Part shown: positions 8,854 to 17,738 of the stretch, in pieces
How positions within the stretch are numbered: position 1 is the first letter of the stretch
How the letters are laid out: the number at the start of each line of letters is the position of its first letter
Source: Aeolococcus sp050734155
Lineage (GTDB): Bacteria > Chloroflexota > Dormibacteria > Aeolococcales > Aeolococcaceae
Direction: 5' to 3'
Assembly (NCBI GenBank): GCA_050734155.1
Contig: JBOHUD010000025.1
Location: 1 to 64,000 of the forward strand
DNA length: 64,000 nt
The notes under the pieces: model-generated
Database searches by the model: none
What the model saw: only the letters and a program-made list of their open reading frames with translations
What the model was told of the DNA's origin: nothing
Made by a program: the position numbers and the translations under genes

Positions 8854-8913
8854 CCGGCGTCTCAAATCCACAGAGGGCGGCGTTCGCCCCGTGTGACGAG
8901 GTCCCAAATCCAC

Positions 8914-9375
8914 ATGGACAAGCCGGTTCTGCTCACGCCTGAAGGTCAGCAGAGGCTCGAGGTCGAACTCGACGAGCTGCGCACCGTGCGGCGCGCCGAG
9001 ATCGCCGAGCGCATCAAGTACGCCAAGGACTTTGGGGACATCACGGAGAACGCCGAGTACGAGGACGCCAAGAACGAGCAGGGCATGGTCGAGGGCCGGA
9101 TCCTCACTCTCGAGAACATGCTCCGCAACGCGGTCCGCATCGAGGAGCCCAAGGACCACGAGGTGGTGCGCGTCGGCTCCGAGGTGGAGCTCAAGGACGA
9201 GTTCGGCAAGCAGGTCTTCACCATCGTCGGCCCGGCGGAGGTCGACGTCGCCAGCGGGCGCATCTCCATGGAGTCGCCGGTCGGCAAGGCCGTGATCGGG
9301 CATCGCAACGGCGAGTCCGTCGACGTGCAGAGCCCAGGTGGGTCACGCCGGGTGAAGATCGTCCGCGTGTCCTGA
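8914..9375 (+). CDS. greA: Transcription elongation factor GreA
   Basis: A 153-aa factor that rescues backtracked RNA polymerase by stimulating transcript cleavage. The N-terminal coiled coil contains the invariant acidic tip DFGDITENAEYEDAKNEQ (about residues 39-56), and the C-terminal FKBP-like domain ends in SPGGSRRVKIVRV. ATG at 8914 gives MDKPVLLTPEGQQ, the usual GreA start; an upstream in-frame GTG at 8893 is less likely. lysS follows 40 bases later, the common greA-lysS pairing. Confidence 0.96.
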   Translation: MDKPVLLTPEGQQRLEVELDELRTVRRAEIAERIKYAKDFGDITENAEYEDAKNEQGMVEGRILTLENMLRNAVRIEEPKDHEVVRVGSEVELKDEFGKQVFTIVGPAEVDVASGRISMESPVGKAVIGHRNGESVDVQSPGGSRRVKIVRVS

Positions 9376-9415
9376 GCGCGCGGCAAACCCCGAAGACCGC
9401 AAGATTGGGCGCGCA

Positions 9416-11011
9416 ATGCCCGCCGACGAGCTCCTCACCGAACGCCGCCACAAGATCGACGAGCTGGCCGCGCTGGGGGTGGCCTCCTACAACGTCGACT
9501 TCACGCCCACAGTGAGCCTCGACCGCGCTCGGCGGCTGCTCACCGAGTTCGAGACGGCCGCCGCCACGCCCGCCAGCGCCGCTGCGGCACCCGAGGGGCC
9601 GGAGGTGCGCGTGGCCGGTCGCGTGATGCAGTACCGGCTGCAGGGCAGGAGCTGCTTTGTGGACATCGAGGCGGAGGAGGAGCGCCTCCAGGTGTGGATG
9701 CGCCTCGACCGAGTCGGCGACGAGCAGTTCGCCATCGTGCGCCTCCTCGACCTCGGTGACATCATCGGAGTGCGCGGCCACCTCATGCGCACCAGGCGCG
9801 GCGAGCCCACCGTCGCCGCCGACGAGATCACCCTGCTGGTCAAGGCACTGCAGTCGCCGCCCGACAAGTACCACGGGCTCCAGGACCAGGAGACGCGCTA
9901 CCGCAAGCGCCACCTCGACCTGCTCGGCAGCGCTGCTCAGCGCCGTCACTTCGCGGCCCGCAGCCAGCTGGTTCGCGCCCTGCGGCGAACCCTGGACGGG
10001 CGGGGGTTCCTGGAGGTGGAGACGCCGATCCTGCAACCGATCCCCGGCGGTGCGCACGCGCGACCGTTCAGCACCCACTGGAACGCGCTGCACACCGACG
10101 TCTACCTGCGCATCGCGATCGAGCTGCATCTCAAGAGGCTGCTGATCGGTGGGTATCAGCGCGTCTACGAGATCGGCAGGGTGTTCCGCAACGAGGGTCT
10201 GTCGCCGCGCCACAACCCCGAGTTCACCATGCTCGAGGCCTACCAGGCGTACAGCGACTACAACGGGATGCGCGAGCTGACCGAGGCCCTGATCGTCGAC
10301 GCCGCGAGCGCCCTCGGACCGCAGCCCAGCAGCGAGGGAGGCGGCTTCCCGTGCGAGGATCCCCTGCGCCGCAACGTCGCCGGTCGTGAGCTGGCGCTGA
10401 CGCCGCCATTCCGGGTTGCGCGCATGGTCGATCTGGTTGCCGAGGCGTGCGGCTTCGACCCCGCCGCGGAATGGGAACGGCTTGCGGAACACGCCGTCCG
10501 GCTCGGTGTCGAGGTGCAGCCTGCCCAGGGGCCCGGGGCGGTGCTCCTGGAGCTCTACGAGCAGCGCGTCGAGGCCCGGCTCTGGGATCCCACGTTCGTG
10601 ATCGACTATCCCGCCGAGGTCTCGCCGCTGGCGCGCCGTCACCGCGACGACGGTCGCTTCGTGGAACGCTTCGAGCTGATCATCGCCGGACGCGAGCTCG
10701 CCAATGCCTTCAGCGAGCTGAACGATCCCATCGACCAGCGGCGCCGGTTCGAGGAGCAGGCCCGGCGGCGTGCCGCCGGTGACGAACAGGCCTTCTTCCT
10801 CGACGAGGATTTCCTGGAGGCGATCGAGATGGGCATGCCGCCGGCGGGCGGCCTGGGCGTGGGCGTCGACCGCCTGGTGATGCTGCTGACCGACTCGCCG
10901 TCGATCCGCGACGTCCTGCTCTTTCCCACCATGCGCCCGCGTCCACGCGAGGGCGACCAGCACGGCGGCGACACCCACGTCTCTCCCTCGCGCCGCGCCG
11001 AGGAGGGCTGA
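9416..11011 (+). CDS. lysS: Lysyl-tRNA synthetase, class II
   Basis: A 531-aa class II synthetase that charges tRNA-Lys. The N-terminal OB-fold (about 65-160) binds the anticodon. Motif 2 is VFRNEGLSPRHNPEFTMLE (about 254-272) and motif 3 is GLGVGVDRLVMLL (about 479). It is slightly longer than the usual 490-510 aa because of a polar C-terminal tail (REGDQHGGDTHVSPS...) after the RPRP end that normally closes the enzyme. ATG at 9416 starts MPADELLTERRHKIDEL, typical. serS starts 12 bases or less downstream. Confidence 0.96.
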   Translation: MPADELLTERRHKIDELAALGVASYNVDFTPTVSLDRARRLLTEFETAAATPASAAAAPEGPEVRVAGRVMQYRLQGRSCFVDIEAEEERLQVWMRLDRVGDEQFAIVRLLDLGDIIGVRGHLMRTRRGEPTVAADEITLLVKALQSPPDKYHGLQDQETRYRKRHLDLLGSAAQRRHFAARSQLVRALRRTLDGRGFLEVETPILQPIPGGAHARPFSTHWNALHTDVYLRIAIELHLKRLLIGGYQRVYEIGRVFRNEGLSPRHNPEFTMLEAYQAYSDYNGMRELTEALIVDAASALGPQPSSEGGGFPCEDPLRRNVAGRELALTPPFRVARMVDLVAEACGFDPAAEWERLAEHAVRLGVEVQPAQGPGAVLLELYEQRVEARLWDPTFVIDYPAEVSPLARRHRDDGRFVERFELIIAGRELANAFSELNDPIDQRRRFEEQARRRAAGDEQAFFLDEDFLEAIEMGMPPAGGLGVGVDRLVMLLTDSPSIRDVLLFPTMRPRPREGDQHGGDTHVSPSRRAEEG

Positions 11012-11022
11012 CGCTGATCCCG

Positions 11023-12267
11023 TTGCAGCGTCTGCGCGACGAGCCCGACGTCATCCGCGAGGGGGCGCGCCTCAAGGGAGAGGCCGCGCCCATCGACGAG
11101 ATCCTCGAGCTCGATGTCCAGGCGCGCCGATCGCGCACCGAGCTGGAGACCATGCGCGCCGCCCAGAAACGAGCCTCCGCCGACATCCGCGGCACTCCCA
11201 CAGCGGAGCAGCGCACCTCGCTGGGCGAGTTGAAGGAGCGCGTCCAGGCAGCCGAGACCGAGCTTGCCGCGCTGGAGTCGCGCCGCGACGAGCTGCTTCT
11301 CCATGTGCCCAACCCGCCCCATCCCTCGGTTCCCCAGGGCAGCCGGGAGGCGGACAACCTGGTGGTGCGCAGCTGGGGGACGCCGGCCCAATTCGACTTC
11401 GAACCGCGCTCCCATGACGCGCTCGGCGCCGCGCTCGGCATCTTCGACTTCGAGCGCGCCGCCAAGGTCAGTGGCGCGCGCTTCGCGGTTCTCTGCGGGG
11501 TTGGCGCCCGCCTCCAGCGAGCCCTGATCACCTTCTTTCTCGACGTGGCCACAGCGGAGCACGGCTACACCGAGATAGCTCCCCCGTACCTGGTGCGGCG
11601 CAGCGCCATGGTCGGTGCCGCTCAGCTGCCCAAGTTCGAGCAGGACGCCTACAAGACCGACGACGGCCTCTTCCTCATCCCCACCGCGGAGGTCCCGGTC
11701 ACCAACCTCTACCGCGAGGAGATCCTCGACTCCGCCGACCTTCCCATCGCGCATGTCGCCTTCACCCCGTGCTGGCGGCGGGAGGCGGGCGCCGCCGGCA
11801 GGGACACCCACGGCTACATCCGGCTCCACCAGTTCGACAAGGTGGAGATGGTGCGCTTCACCACCGCGGATCGATCCCTGGACGAGCTCGAGCTGCTCAC
11901 CGGCCACGCCGAGTCACTGCTGCAACGACTGGGCATCGCTCACAGGGTCTTGCTGATGTGCAGCGGCGACATGGGATTCGCGCAATGGAAGAAGTACGAC
12001 GTCGAGGCCTGGGCGCCCGGGATGCAGCGCTGGCTCGAGGTGTCGTCGTGCAGCGCGTTCGGCGACTTCCAGGCGCGCCGCGCCCAGATCCGCCACCGCT
12101 CCGCCGCCGGGGAACGCCCCCAGTTCGTGCACACGCTGAACGGCAGTGGCCTGGGGGTGCCCCGGGCATTCGACGCCCTGCTCGAGACCCATCAGCAGGC
12201 CGACGGCAGCGTGCTCGTCCCCCCCGTCCTGCAGCCCTACATGGGCGGCCTGAAGCGGATCGGGTGA
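11023..12267 (+). CDS. serS: Seryl-tRNA synthetase
   Basis: A 414-aa class II synthetase for tRNA-Ser. The N-terminal antiparallel coiled coil (about 30-100) grips the long variable arm of tRNA-Ser. Then come TAEVPVTNLY, motif 2 CWRREAGAAGRDTHGYIR (about 249-266) and motif 3 TLNGSGLGVPRAF with the conserved DGSVLVPPVLQPYMGG end. The start is uncertain: TTG at 11023 is the first accepted start codon, but an in-frame CTG three codons upstream would give the more typical hydrophobic lead. It closely follows lysS and is probably co-transcribed. Both tRNA-Ser genes are 45 kb away in this window. Confidence 0.95.
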   Translation: MQRLRDEPDVIREGARLKGEAAPIDEILELDVQARRSRTELETMRAAQKRASADIRGTPTAEQRTSLGELKERVQAAETELAALESRRDELLLHVPNPPHPSVPQGSREADNLVVRSWGTPAQFDFEPRSHDALGAALGIFDFERAAKVSGARFAVLCGVGARLQRALITFFLDVATAEHGYTEIAPPYLVRRSAMVGAAQLPKFEQDAYKTDDGLFLIPTAEVPVTNLYREEILDSADLPIAHVAFTPCWRREAGAAGRDTHGYIRLHQFDKVEMVRFTTADRSLDELELLTGHAESLLQRLGIAHRVLLMCSGDMGFAQWKKYDVEAWAPGMQRWLEVSSCSAFGDFQARRAQIRHRSAAGERPQFVHTLNGSGLGVPRAFDALLETHQQADGSVLVPPVLQPYMGGLKRIG

Positions 12268-12300
12268 CGGTCGACGGGACCTGCTGGGTAGGCTGCGCGC

Positions 12301-12801
12301 ATGGACGACGCCGCCGCTGACGACCTGGACCAGGCGTGGCTGAACGACCACACCGAGTACCAGCGCAACTTCGTGCACGGTCTTCGCAATCCCCACGGCC
12401 TGCACCTGCAGTACCACCTCGCCGGTGACCGCGTCGTGACCACCTGGGTCGCCGCCGAGGACCACGCCGGCTTCCCGGGCTTGGTCCACGGCGGCCTGAT
12501 CGCGGCCGTCCTCGACGACGCCATGGGCCGCTGTTCCGTGCTCCATCGTCGCTGGGTGGTCACGGGCAGGATGGAGACACGATTCCGGGACGCGGCGCCC
12601 CTGGGAGTGCGGCTCCGCGTCGAGGGCTGGATCACCCGTCTCACCCGTCGCCTGATGACGGCCGAGGCGCGCATGACGCTCGCCGATGGCAGGGTGGTCG
12701 CCGACGCCTCGGGGACCTACCTGCCCATCCCCGCCCCCCTGCTCGACCGCATGGTCGACTCCTGGCCGGGGTTCGCGGAGTTCACCGGCGACGGCGCCTG
12801 A
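12301..12801 (+). CDS. PaaI-like hotdog thioesterase
   Basis: A 166-aa single hotdog-fold protein. The motif GLVHGGLIAAVLDDAMG (about 60-76) is the 4HBT/PaaI signature, in which the HGG precedes the central helix. The strands after it (MTAEARMTLADGRVVADASG) match the family. Such enzymes hydrolyse acyl-CoA thioesters. It has no signal peptide. The stop overlaps the ATG of the CYTH gene (ATGA), so the two are translationally coupled. Substrate not determinable. Confidence 0.8.
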   Translation: MDDAAADDLDQAWLNDHTEYQRNFVHGLRNPHGLHLQYHLAGDRVVTTWVAAEDHAGFPGLVHGGLIAAVLDDAMGRCSVLHRRWVVTGRMETRFRDAAPLGVRLRVEGWITRLTRRLMTAEARMTLADGRVVADASGTYLPIPAPLLDRMVDSWPGFAEFTGDGA

Positions 12802-13412
12802 TGGAGATGGCGGAGGGCGCCGAGGAGCGCGAGGTCAAGCTGGAGGTGCCCGAGGACTTCGTGCTCCCCTCCCTGGCGCCACTCGACTCGGTGACCGCCC
12901 TCGACCGCGGCGACGCGCGGCTGGCCGCGGTGTACTGGGACACCGCCGACCTGGGGCTGGCCCGTGCGGGGGTGGGGCTGCGCCATCGCAACGGGGTGTG
13001 GACCTTCAAGGGTCGTTCCCGTCGCGATGGCGATGCGGTGGTTCGCGAGGAGGTCGAGGTTATCGCCAACGCTGACAGTATCCCGGGGCCGGTGCGCGCC
13101 CGCATCGAGCGGTGGATCGACCCGAGCGCCGCCCGTCCCGTCGCCCGCCTCGACACGGTTCGCCACTGCCTCGACGTCAGCGAGGACGACGCCCGAGCCG
13201 AGCTCGTCCATGACCGCGTGCAGGTCCTCGATGGCACCCGGTTGGTGACCCGCTTTGCCGAGGTGGAGGTGGAGTTCAGCGCCGGCAGCGGCGCGCTGGC
13301 CAACCGGCTGGTGGGGCTGCTGACCGCACACGGAGCCGTGCTGGGCACCACGCCCAAGCTGGTGCGCGCCCTCCGCGCCCTGGGTCACCGGCTGCCGGAT
13401 GCCACGCGGTGA
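12801..13412 (+). CDS. CYTH domain protein (triphosphate tunnel metalloenzyme)
   Basis: A 203-aa CYTH protein. The defining EREVKLEV (ExExK, residues 8-15) is at the N-terminus. It is followed by the tunnel strands YWDTADLGLARAGVGLRHR and WTFKGRSRR, and acidic strands such as FAEVEVEF later. Family members hydrolyse tripolyphosphate or thiamine triphosphate or make cAMP (class IV cyclase). With no fused CHAD domain, inorganic or organic triphosphatase is most likely. It overlaps both neighbours by 4 bases, making a three-gene unit with the thioesterase and DAO enzyme. Confidence 0.82.
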   Translation: MEMAEGAEEREVKLEVPEDFVLPSLAPLDSVTALDRGDARLAAVYWDTADLGLARAGVGLRHRNGVWTFKGRSRRDGDAVVREEVEVIANADSIPGPVRARIERWIDPSAARPVARLDTVRHCLDVSEDDARAELVHDRVQVLDGTRLVTRFAEVEVEFSAGSGALANRLVGLLTAHGAVLGTTPKLVRALRALGHRLPDATR

Positions 13413-14599
13413 GCGAGGCGAACGCCGCTGCGCCACCGGCGCACGCCGCGGTCACGGACCCGCTCCCGATCTGGGGGATGCGCGAGCCGCTCCCACCTCC
13501 CGGGGTGCTGCCGGAGCGCGTGGAGATCGTCGTGGTGGGAGGCGGGATCAGCGGGGTGGCCCTGCTCGCTGCCCTGCGCGCCCGGGGTGTGGACGCCATC
13601 CTCCTCGAGCGCGGTCACCTGGCCGCCGGGGCGAGCGGCCGCAATGCGGGCCTCCTGCTCGCCGGGGTGGCCGAGAACTACGCGCGCGCCGCGGCCCGCC
13701 ACGGTCGGCGCGTCGCCGAAGAGGTGTGGCGCTTCACCCTCGACAACCACTCGCTGGTGGCCGCCGCGGCGGGGCGTCTCGACGCCGCCCACCGGGTGCG
13801 CGGCAGTCTCACCGTCGCCCTCGGCCCCGAGGAGGCCGCCAGCCTCGAGGAGTCGGCCACGCTCCTCGCCGAGGATCGGCTCCCCGGCTCGATGAGCGCG
13901 GGCCCCGAGCCGAGCGGCGCGCTGGCGTCGCTGTTCAACCCCCGCGACGGTGAGATCGACCCCGTTCGGCTGGTGCGCGGGCTCGCGGCCGCGCACGGGG
14001 ATCGCGTCCACGAGGCGGTGCGCGTGGTCGCGGTGGAGGACGGGGCGACGCATGCGGTGGTGCATCTCGAGGACCGCGCCATCGACACCTCTGCGGTGGT
14101 CCTGGCCACCAATGCGTGGACCCGCGATCTGGTCGACTCGATTCCCATCGATGCTGTGCGAGCGCAGATGCTGGCCACGGCCCCGGTCGCGGCCGCCGTT
14201 TCCCGCCCGGTGTACGCGGAGTGGGGGAATCGCTACTGGCGGCAGCTCCAGGACGGCACCCTCCTGGTGGGCGGCTTCCGCCACATGGCAGCGACCGAAG
14301 AGGTGGGTTTCGACGTCAGCCCCACCGCGGCGGTGCAGGCACACCTCGACACGCAGCTGGGCGAGCTGGTCGGGGGCGCGACCGTGACCCACCGCTGGGC
14401 CGGGACCATGGGGTTCAGCGCCGACGGCCTGCCCGTGGTGGGGCTGCTCCCCGGCCTGCGCCACGTCCACGTGTGCGCCGGGTACACCGGCCACGGCATG
14501 GGTTTCGCCCTCAACGCCGCGGCGGGGCTGGCACGGCTGATGCTCGACGCGCACCCCCTGCCCGCGTGGATCGACGCCGCCCGCCTCCCCATTCGCTGA
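13409..14599 (+). CDS. FAD-dependent oxidoreductase (DAO family)
   Basis: A 396-aa flavoenzyme of the D-amino-acid/glycine oxidase superfamily. The dinucleotide motif VVVGGGISGVALLAALRARG lies at about 38-57, then the FAD-adenine Glu and GASGRNAGLLL, typical of sarcosine/glycine oxidases and gamma-glutamylputrescine oxidase. The C-terminal GHGMGFALNAAAGLARLM is the family's second FAD contact. GTG start overlaps the CYTH stop. Substrate unknown; an amine or N-methyl amino acid is the family expectation. It converges on the kinase gene. Confidence 0.83.
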   Translation: MSEANAAAPPAHAAVTDPLPIWGMREPLPPPGVLPERVEIVVVGGGISGVALLAALRARGVDAILLERGHLAAGASGRNAGLLLAGVAENYARAAARHGRRVAEEVWRFTLDNHSLVAAAAGRLDAAHRVRGSLTVALGPEEAASLEESATLLAEDRLPGSMSAGPEPSGALASLFNPRDGEIDPVRLVRGLAAAHGDRVHEAVRVVAVEDGATHAVVHLEDRAIDTSAVVLATNAWTRDLVDSIPIDAVRAQMLATAPVAAAVSRPVYAEWGNRYWRQLQDGTLLVGGFRHMAATEEVGFDVSPTAAVQAHLDTQLGELVGGATVTHRWAGTMGFSADGLPVVGLLPGLRHVHVCAGYTGHGMGFALNAAAGLARLMLDAHPLPAWIDAARLPIR

Positions 14600-14619
14600 C
14601 CGCGGACGCGGCGCAGCGC

Positions 14620-15678
14620 TCAGGCCGTGGTCTGGGGCGCCACCCAGGCGGCCAGCCTGACCACGAAGGTGGTGCCGCGGCCCACCTCCGAGGTGACCTG
14701 GATCGTCCCCCGGTGGGCGGCGACGACGTGGCGAGCGATGGCCAGCCCCAGCCCCGACCCCTCACCGTCGCGCCGTCGCGAGCCGTCCGCCTTCCAGAAT
14801 CGTTCGAAGATGCGGGCCAGGTCGTCGGCGCGGATGCCCACGCCGGTGTCGGTGCAGCGCAGCTCCACCTCATCGCCGCGGCGGGCTGCGGCGATGGTGA
14901 TCGTGCCGCTCGAGGGGGTGAACTTCACCGCGTTGTGCACCAGGTTGCGCACCACCTGCTGCAGGTGGGTCACGTCTCCGCGGATGGGAGGGATGTCGGG
15001 GGGAACGTCGAAGACCAGGTTGATGTGCTTGTCGTCGATGAGCGGTCGCAACCTGTCGATGGCGAGCAGCAGGTCGACGACCGGCACCGCGTCGTCGGGC
15101 ACCGGGCGCTGCTCGCCCTCGAGCGCGCTCAGCTCGAGCAGCTCCTCGACCATCTGCGCCATCTGCTCGACCTCGAGGCTGATCCTGTGCACGAACTCCT
15201 GGGCGGCGGGTCCATCGTCGAGGGCGCCGGCGAGCAGGGTCTCGGTCATCACCCGCATCGCCGCCAGCGGTGTGCGCAGCTCGTGGGACACGTTGCTGAT
15301 GAAGTCGCGCCGCATCTTCTCCAGATGACGCATCCTGGTCTCGTCGCGCACCCAGATGAGGATGCCCGCGCCCGGTCGCGTCACCCGCCGCGCCCGCACC
15401 GCCAGCTCACGATCAGCCATGCTCCAGCGCGTCTCCATCACGGTGTCGGTCGCGGCGGCGGTGCTCAGCAACCGCACCAGCCGGTAGTCGCAGTCGCTCG
15501 CCGACACGGGACGTCCGATCGAGTCGGCGTGGAGCTCGAGGTGGCGCAGCGCGGTGGGTGACGCGAAGCGGATCACCGAGTCCGAGTCGACCAGCAGGAG
15601 GCCCTCGTCAGACTCCTGCAGGACCTCGGCGAGGACGTCGGCAAGCGGCATCGAGGCCACCCAGCTCGCCTTCTCCAT
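14620..15678 (-). CDS. phoR: PAS histidine kinase, PhoR-like, without membrane segments
   Basis: A 352-aa kinase starting MEKASW at 15678; an earlier in-frame start at 15699 is also possible. It has a PAS-like N-terminal domain, HisKA with FISNVSHELRTPLAAM (His132), then HATPase boxes NLVHNAVKFTP, DTGVGI, FERFWKADGSR and GEGSGLGLAIARHV. It is divergent from pstS, and phoU and a PhoB-type regulator end that operon, so it is very probably the phosphate sensor kinase. Unlike classical PhoR it has no hydrophobic segment, so it should be cytosolic and take its signal through the PAS domain or PhoU/PstB. The PhoR role is inferred from position. Confidence 0.87.
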   Translation of the reverse strand: MEKASWVASMPLADVLAEVLQESDEGLLLVDSDSVIRFASPTALRHLELHADSIGRPVSASDCDYRLVRLLSTAAATDTVMETRWSMADRELAVRARRVTRPGAGILIWVRDETRMRHLEKMRRDFISNVSHELRTPLAAMRVMTETLLAGALDDGPAAQEFVHRISLEVEQMAQMVEELLELSALEGEQRPVPDDAVPVVDLLLAIDRLRPLIDDKHINLVFDVPPDIPPIRGDVTHLQQVVRNLVHNAVKFTPSSGTITIAAARRGDEVELRCTDTGVGIRADDLARIFERFWKADGSRRRDGEGSGLGLAIARHVVAAHRGTIQVTSEVGRGTTFVVRLAAWVAPQTTA

Positions 15679-15742
15679 GCGCCGAGCATAGGCCGCCACA
15701 GCTCGCCACCGCGCTCGGCCCGGGGGCGCGGTGGTGGCGCCG

Positions 15743-15761
15743 TTAACCGGTGCTTAACCGG
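15743..15761. promoter_or_regulatory. Candidate PHO box (11-bp direct repeats)
   Basis: TTAACCGG occurs twice, at 15743-15750 and 15754-15761, exactly 11 bases apart, between the phoR-like and pstS genes. PhoB/PhoP sites are direct repeats with this 11-bp period; the actinobacterial core is GTTCACC, here GTTAACC. It lies about 94 bases before the pstS start and 65 bases before the kinase start, so it could control both. Confidence 0.6.
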
Positions 15762-15854
15762 CGCACAAAGTGCCCACAACCGCCGCTGCGCGAGCATGTC
15801 GGCGAGACCGACGCCCCCGCCAGGACGCCACCGGAATGCAAGGAGGCAGCACAG

Positions 15855-16775
15855 ATGGTTCCCATGCGACATCTCAGCGTCGGAGCCACGCTCGCCGCGG
15901 CGCTGACGCTCGCCGCCTGCGGTGACCCCATCGCGACCGGCACCGGCCCGGCATCACAGGCTCCCGTGGCCACCCCGACCACGGTCGCCACCTGCGCAAC
16001 AGGATCGCTGAGCACCGATGGCTCCTCGGCGATCAAGGCCCTGATCCAGAAGGCGGCCGACCAGTACCAGGCGAACTGTCCCGGGGCCAGCATCACGGTG
16101 GCCGCGACCAACTCGTCCACCGGCGTCACCAAGGCGGCCACCGGGGCGGTGGACATCGGTGACAGCGACGTCCCCGCCGGGCTGGTGCAGGGAGTCGACG
16201 CGAGCTCCATCGTCGATCACCACGTGGCCATCGTGCTCTTCGACGTGGTCGTCAACAACGCTGCGGGCGTGAGCGCGCTCACCGCCCAGCAGGTCCGTGA
16301 CATCTTCAGCGGGCACACCACCAACTGGTCACAGGTCGGGGGCGCCAACCTGCCCATCGCGGTCTTCGAGCGCACCGCCGGCTCGGGCACACGGTTCACC
16401 TTCGACAGGGACATCATGCAGGGCGCCAACGAGACCACCAACCCGGCCCAGGTCATCAACACCAGCCAGACTGTGGTGCAGAGCATGTCGACGACGCCCG
16501 GCGCGATCGCGTACCTCACCAACTCGTCGGTCGCGGCCAGCGGCGGCCTGGTGGCTGTGAAGATCGACAACCACAGCCCGAGCGCCGCCAACGTGGCCGG
16601 CGGCACCTACCCCTTCTTCTCCCATGAGCACTGCTTCACCAAGCCCACGCCGAGCCTCCTCGCCCTCTCGTTCCTCCAGTACATCCGCAGCGCCTCATTT
16701 CAAATGGGGGCGCTGACCAGCCTCGGCTATCTCCCGCTCTCGACCACCACGCGCCTGGCCGCAGTCGATCGGTAG
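15855..16775 (+). CDS. pstS: Phosphate-binding lipoprotein PstS
   Basis: A 306-aa extracytoplasmic phosphate receptor. ATG at 15855 follows a perfect AGGAGG at 15841-15846 and gives a lipoprotein signal peptide ending LTLAACGD, with Cys as the lipidated residue. Binding-site segments are present: STDGSSAIKALI near the mature start, DIGDSDVPAG, and ERTAGSGTRFTFDRDI, the GSGTR phosphate loop. It heads the pst operon below the PHO box. An in-frame reading upstream to 15750 crosses the PHO box and is rejected. Confidence 0.95.
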   Translation: MVPMRHLSVGATLAAALTLAACGDPIATGTGPASQAPVATPTTVATCATGSLSTDGSSAIKALIQKAADQYQANCPGASITVAATNSSTGVTKAATGAVDIGDSDVPAGLVQGVDASSIVDHHVAIVLFDVVVNNAAGVSALTAQQVRDIFSGHTTNWSQVGGANLPIAVFERTAGSGTRFTFDRDIMQGANETTNPAQVINTSQTVVQSMSTTPGAIAYLTNSSVAASGGLVAVKIDNHSPSAANVAGGTYPFFSHEHCFTKPTPSLLALSFLQYIRSASFQMGALTSLGYLPLSTTTRLAAVDR

Positions 16776-16787
16776 GGGGCTCGTCCC

Positions 16788-17738
16788 GTGACCAGCCTTT
16801 CCCGCGACATGGACGCATCGCCGGCTTGGGGGCGCCGGCTTCGCGCGGAGAGGATCTCCCGGCGCGGCCTCGCCGCGGCCGCCGGTCTCAGCCTGGTCGT
16901 GGTCGGCCTGGTCATCGTCTTCCTCACCGTCAATGCCTGGCCGGCGTTCGTGCACATCGGGCTCGACAACTTCTTCGGGTCGGCGACCTGGGATCCCGAG
17001 GGAGCCAACCACAGCGGCGTCGGGCGCTTCGGGGCGCTGACCCCGATCGCCGGTTCCGTGGTGGCGGTCGGCCTCGCGCTGGTGGTGGCGATCCCGGTCG
17101 GCGTGGCGCTGGCGATCATGATCGCCGAGACCGGTCGTCATCTCGGTGAGCGCGTGCTGCGTCCGGCCATCGAGCTCTTCGTCGGCGTCCCCTCGATCGT
17201 CTACGGCTATGTCGGCCTCGTGCTGCTGGTGCCCCTGCTCGCCAGGTTGGCGCCGCCGGGCCGCAACGGCCAGGGCTTTGCCGCCGCGGCGATCGTGCTC
17301 GGCGTCATGGTGGTGCCGACCATCGCCACTCTCAGCGCCGACGCCATCGAGTCGGTGCCGGCGTCTCTTCGCGAGGGCTCGATCGCGCTCGGCGCCACGC
17401 CCTGGCAGACACTGCGACGCGTGGTCATCCCGGCCGCGCTTCCCGGGATCATCAGTGGCATCGTGCTCGGGCTCGCCAGGGCCATGGGCGAGGCGCTGGC
17501 CGTCGCGCTGGTCATCGGCGGGGTGGCGCAGCTGCCCCATCTCACCGATGGCATCACCTTCCTCTTCCAGCCGGGGATGACCATGACCACGACGATCACC
17601 GACGGCATCAGCAACCTCGGCGCCAACCCCAAGGCGGAGGCGGCGCGCTACCTGCTCGCCATTGTCCTGCTGCTGATCACCTTCGCGTGTGTCACCACTG
17701 TCCGCGCGGTGCAGCGGCGCAGCGAGGTGACCGGGTGA
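16788..17738 (+). CDS. pstC: Phosphate ABC transporter permease PstC
   Basis: A 316-aa inner-membrane subunit with about six hydrophobic segments, the first near residues 28-50. The EAA cytoplasmic loop REGSIALGATPWQTLRRVVIP contacts PstB. The periplasmic stretch WDPEGANHSGVGRFGALTPI is the usual PstC pattern. GTG start at 16788, 12 bases after pstS. Its TGA overlaps the pstA GTG, so the two permeases are translationally coupled. Confidence 0.95.
   Translation: MTSLSRDMDASPAWGRRLRAERISRRGLAAAAGLSLVVVGLVIVFLTVNAWPAFVHIGLDNFFGSATWDPEGANHSGVGRFGALTPIAGSVVAVGLALVVAIPVGVALAIMIAETGRHLGERVLRPAIELFVGVPSIVYGYVGLVLLVPLLARLAPPGRNGQGFAAAAIVLGVMVVPTIATLSADAIESVPASLREGSIALGATPWQTLRRVVIPAALPGIISGIVLGLARAMGEALAVALVIGGVAQLPHLTDGITFLFQPGMTMTTTITDGISNLGANPKAEAARYLLAIVLLLITFACVTTVRAVQRRSEVTG

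Larger units (their letters stand above)
8603..8913. other. Structured intergenic region before greA
   Basis: A 311-base gap without a gene. It holds a two-part hairpin (8661-8703), a second structured patch including the tight hairpin CTGG-CGTA-CCAG (8717-8728) next to several short G/C inverted segments, repeated GTCAC words (about 8788-8835), and a TATACT -10-like box at 8848-8853. The left half looks like a terminator for the dusB operon. The right half looks like the greA promoter and leader. Confidence 0.5.

Noticed and set aside
15743..15761. TTAACCGG repeats as part of a mobile element end
   Set aside because: Only two copies, exact 11-bp period and position between phoR-like and pstS fit a PHO box better.
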